Shown here: one piece after another, positions 1 to 7,518 of the stretch | How the letters are laid out: each line of letters begins with the position of its first letter | How positions within the stretch are numbered: the first letter of the stretch is position 1 | Assembly (NCBI GenBank): GCA_003222675.1 | Contig: QHWT01000075.1 | Span: forward strand, 31,674 to 95,673 | Direction: 5' to 3' | From: Acidobacteriota bacterium | Lineage (GTDB): Bacteria > Acidobacteriota > Vicinamibacteria > Vicinamibacterales > 2-12-FULL-66-21 | Length of the DNA: 64,000 bases | Notes under the pieces: model-generated | Told to the model about the DNA's origin: nothing | What the model saw: only the letters and a program-made list of their open reading frames with translations | Databases searched by the model: none | Program-made: the position numbers and the translations under genes

Positions 1-1051
1 CACGGTAGGTTCGGGATACCTCGGGCGGCAGCCCGGGTGGCACCGTGTCCTGAAATATTCTGGCCGAGATAGCGGCAAGGTGGTTCGACGCGCGGTCGAA
101 CGACCATCCAGGCGCAACGCGCCCGATCACCGTCAGCCACCACCAGCTTCGATCATTGAGTGCACTCTGTTCGGAGTTGAGTATCCGCTCGGCGCACAGC
201 GGAGTGGCGACGTCGAACGTGCGGCCTACCTCGAGTCCGGTGAATCCGCGGCGTGCAATACCAACGATCTCGAACGAGTGGCTGTCGAGCGCGATGGCTT
301 TTCCGATGACTGACGCATCCCCGCCGTACTGCCGCTGCCAGAACGCATAACTGAGCACCGCGGCTGGCGAACCGCAGCCAGGTCGATCGTCCATCGACGT
401 CAACAGACGGCCAAGGTGTGGGCCCACACCGAGCACGCCGAAGAAGTCGCCGCTCACCCAAAGACCTTGGGCGTACCGCGCCTCGCCGCGAGTTGCCAGG
501 TTGACCGGGTAAGCACTCCAGGCGACTACGCCCGAGAACGCGTGTTGCCGCTGGCGCAACTCCTCCCAGAGCGCATACGTGAATAGCGGCCGCCGGCCAG
601 CGAACGTTCCCATCCGCCCGCGCGTGGGATCGGCCATGCGTACCTCGGCGAGCTGCTCCGGATGGTCCACGGGCAGCGGACGGAGCCGGACCGCATCAGC
701 GAGCTGGAAGATGGCGGTAGTGGCGCCTATCCCGAGCGCTAACGACAGCAGAGCAGCGGAAGTGAAGCCCGGGGATCTGAACGAGAGCCGGATCGCGTAG
801 CGAACGTCCTGCCAAACGCTGTCGACGACTGATTCCCAGCCGACGTCGCGAACGCGATCCTTCACCGCCTCGACGCTGCCCATTTCGGCCCGTGCGGCGC
901 GGACCGCCGCCTGCTCGCTCAGCCCGGCGCGCATCTTCTCTGCGACGGCGGCAGCGAGGTACTCGCGCAATTCGGCGTCAAGTTCCCGTTCGGCCGTGCT
1001 CTTGCGGAACAGTCCGTGAACGCCGCCGGTGATCCTGGTGAAGAGCGACAT
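1..1051 (-). CDS. ADOP-family ABC transporter permease (MacB-like), 3' part outside window
   Basis: The gene starts at ATG 1051 and runs off the left edge, so only about 350 N-terminal residues are visible. The first residues read MSLFTRITGG, followed by ERELDAELREYLA. This is the 'permease prefix' typical of acidobacterial duplicated orphan permeases. Next come VWQDVRYAIR and SPGFTSAALLSLALGIGATTAIF, with the first membrane helix at about residues 85-105, and then LRPLPVDHPEQL, the start of the MacB periplasmic core domain. The family forms large permeases (about 800 residues) without a fused ATPase; their substrates are generally unknown. The start codon overlaps the stop of the padR gene (ATGA), so the two are translationally coupled and presumably repressed together. 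Confidence 0.9.
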   Translation of the reverse strand, partial: MSLFTRITGGVHGLFRKSTAERELDAELREYLAAAVAEKMRAGLSEQAAVRAARAEMGSVEAVKDRVRDVGWESVVDSVWQDVRYAIRLSFRSPGFTSAALLSLALGIGATTAIFQLADAVRLRPLPVDHPEQLAEVRMADPTRGRMGTFAGRRPLFTYALWEELRQRQHAFSGVVAWSAYPVNLATRGEARYAQGLWVSGDFFGVLGVGPHLGRLLTSMDDRPGCGSPAAVLSYAFWQRQYGGDASVIGKAIALDSHSFEIVGIARRGFTGLEVGRTFDVATPLCAERILNSEQSALNDRSWWWLTVIGRVAPGWSFDRASNHLAAISARIFQDTVPPGLPPEVSRTYR

Positions 1052-1401
1052 CAGATCTCTCCCAGCGACGCATCGAGGATCCGGGCGATCGCCCTCGTCT
1101 GCACCTCCCAATCGCGTGTCTCACGCTTGAGTTTCGCGCGTCCCTGCGCGGTGAGCCGGTAGTACTTCGCCCGCCGGTTATTTTCCGTGACCCGCCAGTC
1201 GCCCGCAATCAGCGCGTCGCGCTCGAGCCGACGCAGCGCAGGAAAAAGCGAACCAGCATTTACCTGGAAGACGCCCTTGCTGATTTGTTCCAACCGGACG
1301 CCGATGCCGTAGCCATGCATGGGCTCGAGCGCCAGCGTCTTCAGGATGAGCATGTGCAGCGTGCCCTGCACCAGGTCGCTCGGTTTCGGTTCGCCAGCCA
1401 T
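1051..1401 (-). CDS. PadR-family transcriptional regulator
   Basis: A 116-residue winged-helix regulator. It contains the PadR pattern LILKTLALEPMHGYGIGVRLEQISKGVFQVNAGSLFPALRRLERDAL (about residues 18-64) and a C-terminal dimerisation helix. I chose ATG 1401; a TTG five codons upstream is in frame but less likely. PadR proteins repress neighbouring genes and often themselves. Here the target is presumably the coupled ADOP permease, whose start overlaps this stop. A strong promoter flanked by inverted TCTAG/CTAGA repeats lies upstream at 1511-1560. Confidence 0.92.
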   Translation of the reverse strand: MAGEPKPSDLVQGTLHMLILKTLALEPMHGYGIGVRLEQISKGVFQVNAGSLFPALRRLERDALIAGDWRVTENNRRAKYYRLTAQGRAKLKRETRDWEVQTRAIARILDASLGEI

Positions 1402-1455
1402 GAGATTTTTTCTCAATGCTCGCGGGGCCCCACCCCCGCCCGCGCTCGCGCGGCG

Positions 1456-1472
1456 GTCGGGCTTCGCCCGAC
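1456..1472. other. Hairpin in padR leader
   Basis: GTCGGGC-TTC-GCCCGAC is a perfect 7-bp stem with a 3-nt loop in the untranslated leader of padR. It has the same stem/TTC-loop style as the dispersed palindromes elsewhere in the window. It could also be an RNA hairpin in the leader. Confidence 0.5.
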
Positions 1473-1510
1473 GTCACTCTGTCGCCCCGCTCGAGCCGCA
1501 GGCGCTCTCA

Positions 1511-1560
1511 TCTAGCCAAACTAGATAAGTAGACCATACGCCGCTTCTCTAGTTTGTCAA
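1511..1560 (-). promoter_or_regulatory. padR promoter with TCTAG/CTAGA inverted repeats
   Basis: On the minus strand, TTGACA (1560-1555) and TATGGT (1538-1533) are separated by 16 bp, a good sigma-70 promoter. AAACTAGA at 1518-1525 and TCTAGTTT at 1548-1555 form a perfect 8-bp inverted repeat around the -10 region, and TCTAG at 1511-1515 adds a further half-site. This is a plausible operator for autoregulation by the PadR protein (inference). Confidence 0.6.
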
Positions 1561-1589
1561 GAGGAGCAGGAGCACGCGCGTCGGTGGGA

Positions 1590-1952
1590 TTACAGCTCGA
1601 CGCGTTCCGACGGCCGCAGCTGCTCGAGGATAGCCTTGTCGCCGGTTGCAAGACGCCAGCGCCGAAGCCGGGCGTGCGCGACGATGAGTCGGTCGAACGG
1701 ATCGCGCGTCCAGGATTCCTCGGCCGCGCGCTCGAACCAGTCGATGGCGGGTGGCTCGTCGATCTCCCAGCTCTCGGCGTCGACGATGCCGCGGGTGCCT
1801 GAACGGAGTCGGAGCCGTCCGATTTCTTCGAGCAATTGGAGCTCGAGAACGGTCGCAGGCGAAACGAGGAGCCGGACCGCGCGGGCAAGCTTGCGGGTTC
1901 GCGGATGATTCTGATCCATCCAGATCACGGCGTTCGTGTCGAGCAGGATCAC
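1590..1952 (-). CDS. PIN-domain toxin (VapC family)
   Basis: A 120-residue PIN-domain ribonuclease-type toxin. The start is GTG 1952, giving ILLDTNAVIW at the N-terminus, and GTGA overlaps the antitoxin stop. A longer in-frame reading from 2003 would overlap the antitoxin and is less likely. Acidic residues expected of the PIN active site are visible: Asp in LLDTN, Glu in TVLELQLLEE, Asp in TRDPFDRLIVAHA and Asp in LATGDKAI. With the preceding Phd-like protein it forms a classical type II toxin-antitoxin operon. Confidence 0.88.
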   Translation of the reverse strand: MILLDTNAVIWMDQNHPRTRKLARAVRLLVSPATVLELQLLEEIGRLRLRSGTRGIVDAESWEIDEPPAIDWFERAAEESWTRDPFDRLIVAHARLRRWRLATGDKAILEQLRPSERVEL

Positions 1953-2209
1953 CGCCGGCGCGCCCGGAACCGCAGCTGACCGTCCTGCCAGTCCCACGAC
2001 CACTCGCCGGCTTCAACCGCCTTATCCAGGATCTCGATCTGCGCGGACCGCGCCCGCCGCGACTCCCGTGGCGTGTCGACGCTCAGCCGGTATGTGACGC
2101 CGCGCCGCTCGATCAGCACGGACTCTCCCCTGTCCGCCTGGTCGAGCGCATCGGACAGGCGCTCCCGGACGAGGCTGACGGTGTACTTCTTCACGTGTAC
2201 ATTGTACAT
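1949..2209 (-). CDS. Phd/YefM-like antitoxin
   Basis: An 86-residue antitoxin starting at ATG 2209 (MYNVHVKKYT). The N-terminal half, YTVSLVRERLSDALDQADRGESVLIERRGVTYRL, has the Phd/YefM pattern: a DNA-binding dimerisation fold with 'GE.VLIERRG'. The C-terminal half (EILDKAVEAGEWSWDWQDGQLRF) is the likely toxin-neutralising tail. A longer open frame extends upstream, but only this part has family features. It is coupled to the PIN toxin through a GTGA overlap. Confidence 0.85.
   Translation of the reverse strand: MYNVHVKKYTVSLVRERLSDALDQADRGESVLIERRGVTYRLSVDTPRESRRARSAQIEILDKAVEAGEWSWDWQDGQLRFRARRR
2194..2209. promoter_or_regulatory. TGTACA-N-TGTACA operator candidate at antitoxin start
   Basis: TGTACATTGTACA is a 13-bp near-perfect palindrome made of two TGTACA half-sites, each itself palindromic. 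It overlaps the antitoxin start codon. Phd-type antitoxins usually bind palindromes at their own start, so this is a good candidate for the autoregulatory site (inference). Confidence 0.5.
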
Positions 2210-2264
2210 TACGTCCGCCTGCCGGGCAAGACCGAGGAGATTCGAATTCGATACCGTCAGCCGA

Positions 2265-2293
2265 TTGACTCCACCTCCCGCCGGTCCTAAGAT
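2265..2293 (+). promoter_or_regulatory. Promoter of the cox operon
   Basis: TTGACT (2265-2270), 17 bp, then TAAGAT (2288-2293) is a good sigma-70-type promoter about 50 bp before coxS. No inverted-repeat operator is evident around it. Confidence 0.6.
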
Positions 2294-2344
2294 GCGCACT
2301 CCGGCAGCGCTTCCACCATGCAACCTGTTCTCCGGAGGCGGTCC

Positions 2345-2821
2345 ATGAAGCTCCCCGTCACCATTACCATCAACGGTCGCGCGTACCAGCGTGAGATCGA
2401 GCCGCGTCTCCTGCTGGTGCACTTCCTGCGCGACATGGCCGGCCTGACCGGCACCAAGATCGGCTGCGACACCAGCCAATGCGGCGCATGCACGGTGCTG
2501 CTCGATGGGGTCGCCATGAAATCGTGCACCTGCCTGGCAGCGCAGGCCGACGGCGCCAGCATCACCACGATTGAAGGCTTGTCTGCGGACGGCCAGCTCG
2601 CGCCGATTCAAGAGGCTTTCTGGGCGAAGCACGGTCTGCAGTGCGGCTTCTGCACGCCCGGCATGGTCCTCGCGACGCGCGCGCTGCTCGAAACGACGCC
2701 GCAGCCCACGCCCGAACAGATTCGTCACGCGCTCGAAGGCAATATGTGCCGCTGCACCGGCTACCAGAACATCGTCCGGTCCGTGCAGCATGCGGCGAAC
2801 ATGATGGGAGGACGGCCATGA
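2345..2821 (+). CDS. coxS: CO dehydrogenase-type molybdenum hydroxylase, 2Fe-2S small subunit
   Basis: A 158-residue iron-sulfur subunit carrying electrons between the molybdenum and FAD subunits. The plant-type ferredoxin cluster ligands are C41, C46, C49 and C61 (GCDTSQCGAC). The helical-domain cluster ligands are C100, C103, C135 and C137 (CGFC, MCRC). ATG 2345 is preceded by GGAGG at a good distance; the longer in-frame start at 2318 lies upstream of this site. Its stop overlaps the coxL start (ATGA). Gene order small-large-medium matches form II ('CODH-like') enzymes rather than form I, which has medium-small-large. Confidence 0.95.
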   Translation: MKLPVTITINGRAYQREIEPRLLLVHFLRDMAGLTGTKIGCDTSQCGACTVLLDGVAMKSCTCLAAQADGASITTIEGLSADGQLAPIQEAFWAKHGLQCGFCTPGMVLATRALLETTPQPTPEQIRHALEGNMCRCTGYQNIVRSVQHAANMMGGRP

Positions 2822-5223
2822 CCGTCGCGGTCGAACCGGCACGCGTTTTCGGTTCGGGCATTCGGCGCCGTGAGGATCCGCGGCTGCTCACGGGAACCGC
2901 ACGCTACACCGACGACATCGTGCTCCCGGGCCTGGCGCATGCCGCCATCCTGCGCAGCCCGCACGCACACGCGCTAATCATGCGCATCGACACGTCGCGC
3001 GCCAGGACGGCGCCGGGCGTGCTCGGCGTGTTCACCGCGGCGGACACGGACGGGATCCTCACGCCCATTCCGTGCTGCTGGCTCCTGCCCGGCTCCAAGC
3101 TGAAGACCACGCCTTATCACCCGCTCGCCAAGGACGCGGTCCAGTACGTGGGCGACCCGGTCGCCGTCGTTGTCGCCGAATCGCCGTACCAGGCGCAGGA
3201 CGCGCTCGAGTTGATCGATGTCGAGTACGAGCCGCTGCCGGCCGTCGTCGATCCGCAGAAGGCTGCGCAGCAGGGGGCGCCGGCGCTCCACGCCGAAGCG
3301 CCGGACAACGTCGCGTTTCACTGGACGGTGACGGGCGGCGACGTCGATGCGGCGTTCAAGTGCGCTGACGTCATCGTCCGCGAGCGCATCGTGCAGCAGC
3401 GGCTCATCCCGAATGCGATGGAAACGCGCGGCGCGGTGGCGCAGTTCGTGCCCGCGACCGGCGAGCTCACGCTCTGGAATACGACGCAGAACCCGCACAT
3501 CGTGCGGTTCGTGATGTCGCTCGTCACAGGCATCCCTGAGGATCGCCTGCGGGTCATCGCGCCGGAAGTCGGCGGCGGCTTTGGCAGCAAGATCGCGCAA
3601 ATCCCCGGCGACTTCATCACCGTGTTCTGCTCGATGAAGCTGGGACGCCCGGTCAAGTGGACCGAAACACGAACCGAGAACTATCAATCGACGACGCACG
3701 GTCGCGACCATGTGCAGGAGGTCGAGCTCGCGGCGACGCGCGACGGCCGCGTTACCGGGCTGCGGTGCACCGTGTGGGCGGGCATGGGCGGCTACTTGTC
3801 AACCGCGGCGCCCGGCATTCCGACGATCCTGCACGGCCTGATGTTGTCGGGACCGTACACGATTCCGGCCGTCAAGGAAGATGTCTATGGCGTTTACACG
3901 AACACGACGCCTGTCGAAGCCTATCGCGGTGCGGGACGGCCCGAGGCGACGTTCATGCTCGAGCGCATGATGGATCGTCTCGCAGACGAGATTGGCCTCG
4001 ATCCGGTGGATGTCAGGCGACGCAACATCATTCCACCGTTCCAGAACGGCCACGACGTCATCACGGGGCTGAAGTACGACAGCGGCAACTACGAAGGCGC
4101 GCTCGCCAAGGTGCTCGAGCACGTGAGCTACGACGCGCTGCGTGCGGAACAAAAGGCTGCGCGGGACAAGGGACGCTACATCGGCATCGGTGTGTCTCTC
4201 TACGTCGAGATTTGCGGTCTAGGTCCGTCGCAGGTTGCCGGCGCCGTAGGCTTCCAGGGCGGACTGTGGGAAAGCGCGATCGTGCGCTTCCATCCGAGCG
4301 GCAAGGTCAACGTCTTCATCGGCGCGTCACCACACGGCCAGGGAGAAGAAACGACGTTCGCGCAGATCGTGGCCGATGAACTGGGTGTCGCGGTGACGGA
4401 CGTGAAGGTCGTTCACGGCGACACGGACGCAACGCCGATGGGTTGGGGCACGTACGGCAGCCGGACGACCGCGGTTGGCGGCGCCGCGCTGGCCATAGCG
4501 ACGCGCAAGATTAAAGACAAGGCGAAGCTCCTCGCGAGCCACCTGCTCGAGGCGGCGGTCGAGGACATCGATTATTCCAGCGGACGCTTTTTCGTGCGCG
4601 GCGTGCCGGATCGTCACAAGACGATCCAGGACATCGCGTTGATGGCCAACGTCGCGTGGAACATGCCGGAGGGCATGGAAGCGGGACTCGAAGCGACATC
4701 GTTCTATGATCCCCCAAACTTCACGTATCCATTCGGCGCGCACGTGGCCGTCGTCGAAGTCGACCCGGAGACGGGGCACGTGACGTTGAAGCGGTACGTC
4801 GCCGTTGATGATTGCGGACCACAGATCAATCCGGTCATCGTCGAGGGTCAAGTACACGGCGGCGTCGTCCAGGGAATAGGCCAGGCGTTGTGGGAAGAAG
4901 CGGTGTACGACGACACGGGCCAGTTGTTGACCGGTTCGCTGGCCGACTACGCCATTCCAAGGGCCGACATGCTGCCGGACATCGAGGTGCTCTCGACCGT
5001 CACGCCTTCGCCGCACCACCCACTTGGCGTCAAGGGAATTGGCGAAGCGGGCACGATTGCGTCGACGTGCACGGTTTACAACGCCGTCATCGACGCGCTC
5101 GAGCCATTCAAGGTGCAGTCGGTGCGGATGCCGCTCACCCCCGAGCGCGTGTGGCGTGCGATCCGCGAGGGAGCGGAGCGGGGCGCAGGGGCCCCGCCCC
5201 TCGACACGCTCGGGGCGCCCTGA
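2818..5223 (+). CDS. coxL: CO dehydrogenase-type molybdenum hydroxylase, large catalytic subunit (form II)
   Basis: An 801-residue subunit that binds molybdopterin cytosine dinucleotide. Visible family features are VGGGFGSK at about 251-257, AYRGAGRPEA at about 367 and GIGEAGT with the catalytic Glu at about 743. The AYRGAGR active-site loop is the form II signature; form I CO dehydrogenases carry AYRCSFR. True CO oxidation is therefore uncertain, and another aldehyde, purine or heterocycle substrate is equally possible. ATG 2818 overlaps the coxS stop. The last 20 or so residues (REGAERGAGAPP..LGAP) are encoded by the GC-rich repeat that continues downstream, so the native C-terminus has been replaced or extended by repeat DNA. 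Confidence 0.93.
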   Translation: MTVAVEPARVFGSGIRRREDPRLLTGTARYTDDIVLPGLAHAAILRSPHAHALIMRIDTSRARTAPGVLGVFTAADTDGILTPIPCCWLLPGSKLKTTPYHPLAKDAVQYVGDPVAVVVAESPYQAQDALELIDVEYEPLPAVVDPQKAAQQGAPALHAEAPDNVAFHWTVTGGDVDAAFKCADVIVRERIVQQRLIPNAMETRGAVAQFVPATGELTLWNTTQNPHIVRFVMSLVTGIPEDRLRVIAPEVGGGFGSKIAQIPGDFITVFCSMKLGRPVKWTETRTENYQSTTHGRDHVQEVELAATRDGRVTGLRCTVWAGMGGYLSTAAPGIPTILHGLMLSGPYTIPAVKEDVYGVYTNTTPVEAYRGAGRPEATFMLERMMDRLADEIGLDPVDVRRRNIIPPFQNGHDVITGLKYDSGNYEGALAKVLEHVSYDALRAEQKAARDKGRYIGIGVSLYVEICGLGPSQVAGAVGFQGGLWESAIVRFHPSGKVNVFIGASPHGQGEETTFAQIVADELGVAVTDVKVVHGDTDATPMGWGTYGSRTTAVGGAALAIATRKIKDKAKLLASHLLEAAVEDIDYSSGRFFVRGVPDRHKTIQDIALMANVAWNMPEGMEAGLEATSFYDPPNFTYPFGAHVAVVEVDPETGHVTLKRYVAVDDCGPQINPVIVEGQVHGGVVQGIGQALWEEAVYDDTGQLLTGSLADYAIPRADMLPDIEVLSTVTPSPHHPLGVKGIGEAGTIASTCTVYNAVIDALEPFKVQSVRMPLTPERVWRAIREGAERGAGAPPLDTLGAP

Positions 5224-5670
5224 GCACATCGAAGGGCGCGAGCGATCGAGCCGGCGTTCGGGGCGGGACCCACAGTTAGGACGCGCACGGCGCGTCCTGC
5301 GAGGGAGCGGAGCGGGGCGTAGGGGTCCCCGCGAGCGACCGAGCCCCCGGGGCCCCCGGCGCGTGTTTTGTGCGCGCTGGGGTGGGAGTCGGGGTGTGGG
5401 GCGGAGCCCCACGTGAGAAATGCAAAGGAGCGGGGCGTATGGGGACCCGCGAGCGACCGAGCCCCCGGGGGGCCCCGGCGCGCGTTTTGTGCGCGCTGGG
5501 GTGGGAGTCGGGGTGTGGGGCGGAGCCCCATGTGAGAAATGCAAAGGAGCGGGGCGTAGGGATCCCCGCGAGCGACCGAGTCCCCGGGGCCCCCGGCGCG
5601 CGTTTTGTGCGCGCTGGGGTGGGAGTCGGGGTGTGGGGCAGAGCCCCACGTGAGACATGCAAAGGAGCGG
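5165..5670. repeat. Tandem GC-rich repeat, about 118-119 bp x 3, between coxL and coxM
   Basis: The anchor GGAGCGGGGCGT recurs at 5309, 5427 and 5546, and GGAGCGG again at 5664, giving periods of 118, 119 and 118 bp. Each unit carries GAGCGACCGAG, a GC-rich centre, a GTGGGAGTCGGGGTGTG stretch, the hairpin GGGGC-GGA-GCCCC and ends with TGCAAAGGAGCGG. The last such end is the Shine-Dalgarno sequence of coxM. A diverged partial unit also covers 5165-5300, including the end of coxL. A related copy lies at about 10839-10920 on the other strand. Confidence 0.9.
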
Positions 5671-5673
5671 AAC

Positions 5674-6546
5674 ATGTACGCGGTTGATTTCGATTACTAC
5701 CGCGCCGGCTCGCTGGCAGACGCGCAGAAACTGCTGGGCGATCATCCCGGCGCGAAGCTGCTGGCGGGCGGGCACAGCCTGATTCCGCTGATGAAGCTTC
5801 GGCTTGCCGCGCCGCCCGCGGTGGTTGACATCGGTCGCGTCGCCGAGCTCCGCGGCGTGACGCTCAGCGGCGCCGCGGTCCGCATTGGCGCGCTCACGAC
5901 GCACACCGAGCTGGCCGCGTCTGCCGACCTTGGCCGCGCCGCGCCAGCGTTGGCGGAGACGGCCGCGCAGCTTGGTGATCCCACCGTCCGCAATCGCGGC
6001 ACCATCGGCGGCAACATCGCGCACGCGGATCCGGCCTCCGATCTTCCGACCGTGCTCGTCGCGCTCGACGCCCGGATCAACGTGGTCGGGCCGTCAGGCC
6101 ATCGCACGATCGACGCGGCGAAGTTCTTCACCGGCCTGATGACAACCTCGCTCGAGGAGAACGAGATCGTTACATCGATTGACGTGCCGGTAGCGCAGCC
6201 CGGCCGCGGATCGGCGTACGTGAAGTTCTCGCATCCCGCATCGCGTTACGCGGTGATTGGCGCCGCCGCGGCAATCACCTTGTCGGGCGGCACGTGCTCG
6301 AGTGTCAGCGTCGCGATTGGCGGGCTGGTGGCGCACGCGCGCCGCTTGCCATCGGTCGAGCGCGCGCTGACGGACCAGGCGCCGTCCGAATCTGTCGTCG
6401 CAAAGGCGGCAGCGGCCGTTGCCGCGGACCTGGGCCGCGACGTGAGCGGCGACATCTTCGCGTCCGCGGAATACAGAACCGCGGTCGCGCCCGTCTACGT
6501 GAAACGGGCGCTGCTTGCCGCCGCGGCGCGGGCGAGTGCGCGGTAG
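5674..6546 (+). CDS. coxM: CO dehydrogenase-type molybdenum hydroxylase, FAD-binding medium subunit
   Basis: A 290-residue FAD subunit. AGGHSLIP (31-38) and TIGGN (110-114) are the two flavin-binding motifs of the family. The start is ATG 5674 (MYAVDFDYYR) with AAAGGAGCGG upstream, which is the end of the last 118-bp repeat unit. Open frame exists upstream only because the repeats are open. Together with coxS and coxL it completes the hydroxylase, passing electrons to the respiratory chain. Confidence 0.95.
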   Translation: MYAVDFDYYRAGSLADAQKLLGDHPGAKLLAGGHSLIPLMKLRLAAPPAVVDIGRVAELRGVTLSGAAVRIGALTTHTELAASADLGRAAPALAETAAQLGDPTVRNRGTIGGNIAHADPASDLPTVLVALDARINVVGPSGHRTIDAAKFFTGLMTTSLEENEIVTSIDVPVAQPGRGSAYVKFSHPASRYAVIGAAAAITLSGGTCSSVSVAIGGLVAHARRLPSVERALTDQAPSESVVAKAAAAVAADLGRDVSGDIFASAEYRTAVAPVYVKRALLAAAARASAR

Positions 6547-6549
6547 CGG

Positions 6550-6592
6550 CAAATGAAGACGTCATCCGTGTTGTCCGTGTGATCCGTGGTTG
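6550..6592. repeat. 9-bp tandem repeat (ATCCGTGTN family)
   Basis: GTC-ATCCGTGTT-GTCCGTGTG-ATCCGTGGT is an imperfect 9-bp tandem repeat filling the gap between coxM and coxD and reaching into the GTG start region of coxD. A degenerate reverse-orientation copy lies inside the GT4 gene at about 30930-30985. Confidence 0.7.
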
Positions 6593-7518
6593 AGACCCTT
6601 CCGGTTCCGCGATCGGTCGACGAGCTGCAACAGGCGCTCGCGGCGCGGCATTACGTTGCCGATCGCGGACTGGCGGTGTCGATATTTCTCGCGCTCCGGC
6701 TGAAGCGTCCGCTCTTTCTCGAAGGCGAGGCGGGGGTCGGCAAGACCGAGGTCGCAAAGACGCTCGCGGTCGCTCTGGACACGGAGCTGATTCGTCTTCA
6801 GTGCTACGAGGGGCTCGACGTCAGCCACGCCGTGTACGAGTGGAACTACTCGCGCCAGCTCCTCGAGATCAGGCTGCTCGAAGCGGCGCACGAGCTGGAT
6901 CGCGCCGGCACCGCGAAGCACCTCTTCACCGAGCCATTCCTCATCAAGCGTCCGCTCCTCCGCGCGCTCGAGCCAACGGACGGACGACCGCCCGTTCTTC
7001 TAATAGACGAGATCGATCGCGCCGACGAAGAGTTCGAGGGCTATCTCCTGGAATTGCTCTCCGATTTCCAGGTGACGATCCCGGAGCTCGGCCCGATTCG
7101 CGCGTCCGATCCGCCGGTCGTCGTCATCACGTCGAACCGTACGCGTGACGTGCACGACGCGCTGAAGCGGCGGTGCCTGTACTGCTGGATCGAGTATCCC
7201 GACTTCGACAAGGAGCTGCGCATCGTCTCGGCAAAGGTCCCCGGCGTGTCGGCGCGTCTTGCCGAGCAGGTCACCGCATTCGTGCAGGAATTGCGCACGG
7301 TTGAACTGTACAAAGCCGCGGGCGTGTCGGAAACGCTCGACTGGGCGGCCGCGCTCGTCGCGCTCGATCGAGAGACGATCGATCGGGACACGATCGAGCA
7401 GACGCTCGGCATCCTGCTGAAGAACCAGGAAGACATCCTGAGTGTACGTGGCGAACGCCTGCAGACGCTTCTCGCCCGTGCGCTCGTGCGCGGCACCTCG
7501 TCGGCCGGCTCCGCATGA
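6586..7518 (+). CDS. coxD: MoxR-type AAA+ ATPase, CoxD-like
   Basis: A 310-residue AAA+ ATPase with Walker A GEAGVGKT (47-54), Walker B VLLIDEID, and the sensor segment VVITSNRTRDVHDALKRRCLY. In CO dehydrogenase clusters CoxD is involved in assembling the sulfur- or copper-containing molybdenum centre, acting with the VWA protein CoxE. The start is GTG 6586. It overlaps the next gene by ATGA, so ATPase and VWA protein are coupled, as is usual for MoxR/VWA pairs. Confidence 0.9.
   Translation: MVETLPVPRSVDELQQALAARHYVADRGLAVSIFLALRLKRPLFLEGEAGVGKTEVAKTLAVALDTELIRLQCYEGLDVSHAVYEWNYSRQLLEIRLLEAAHELDRAGTAKHLFTEPFLIKRPLLRALEPTDGRPPVLLIDEIDRADEEFEGYLLELLSDFQVTIPELGPIRASDPPVVVITSNRTRDVHDALKRRCLYCWIEYPDFDKELRIVSAKVPGVSARLAEQVTAFVQELRTVELYKAAGVSETLDWAAALVALDRETIDRDTIEQTLGILLKNQEDILSVRGERLQTLLARALVRGTSSAGSA

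Noticed and set aside
1949-2842. A 297-codon minus-strand frame over the antitoxin and coxS
   Set aside because: Only its last 86 codons have antitoxin features; the rest is antisense to coxS with no family pattern.
5276-5687. Several open frames in the tandem repeat region
   Set aside because: They only translate the 118-bp repeats in different frames and have no independent coding support.
4327-6024. A 565-codon minus-strand frame opposite coxL/coxM
   Set aside because: Antisense to clear cox genes and through the 118-bp repeats; Arg-rich, no domain, typical high-GC shadow.
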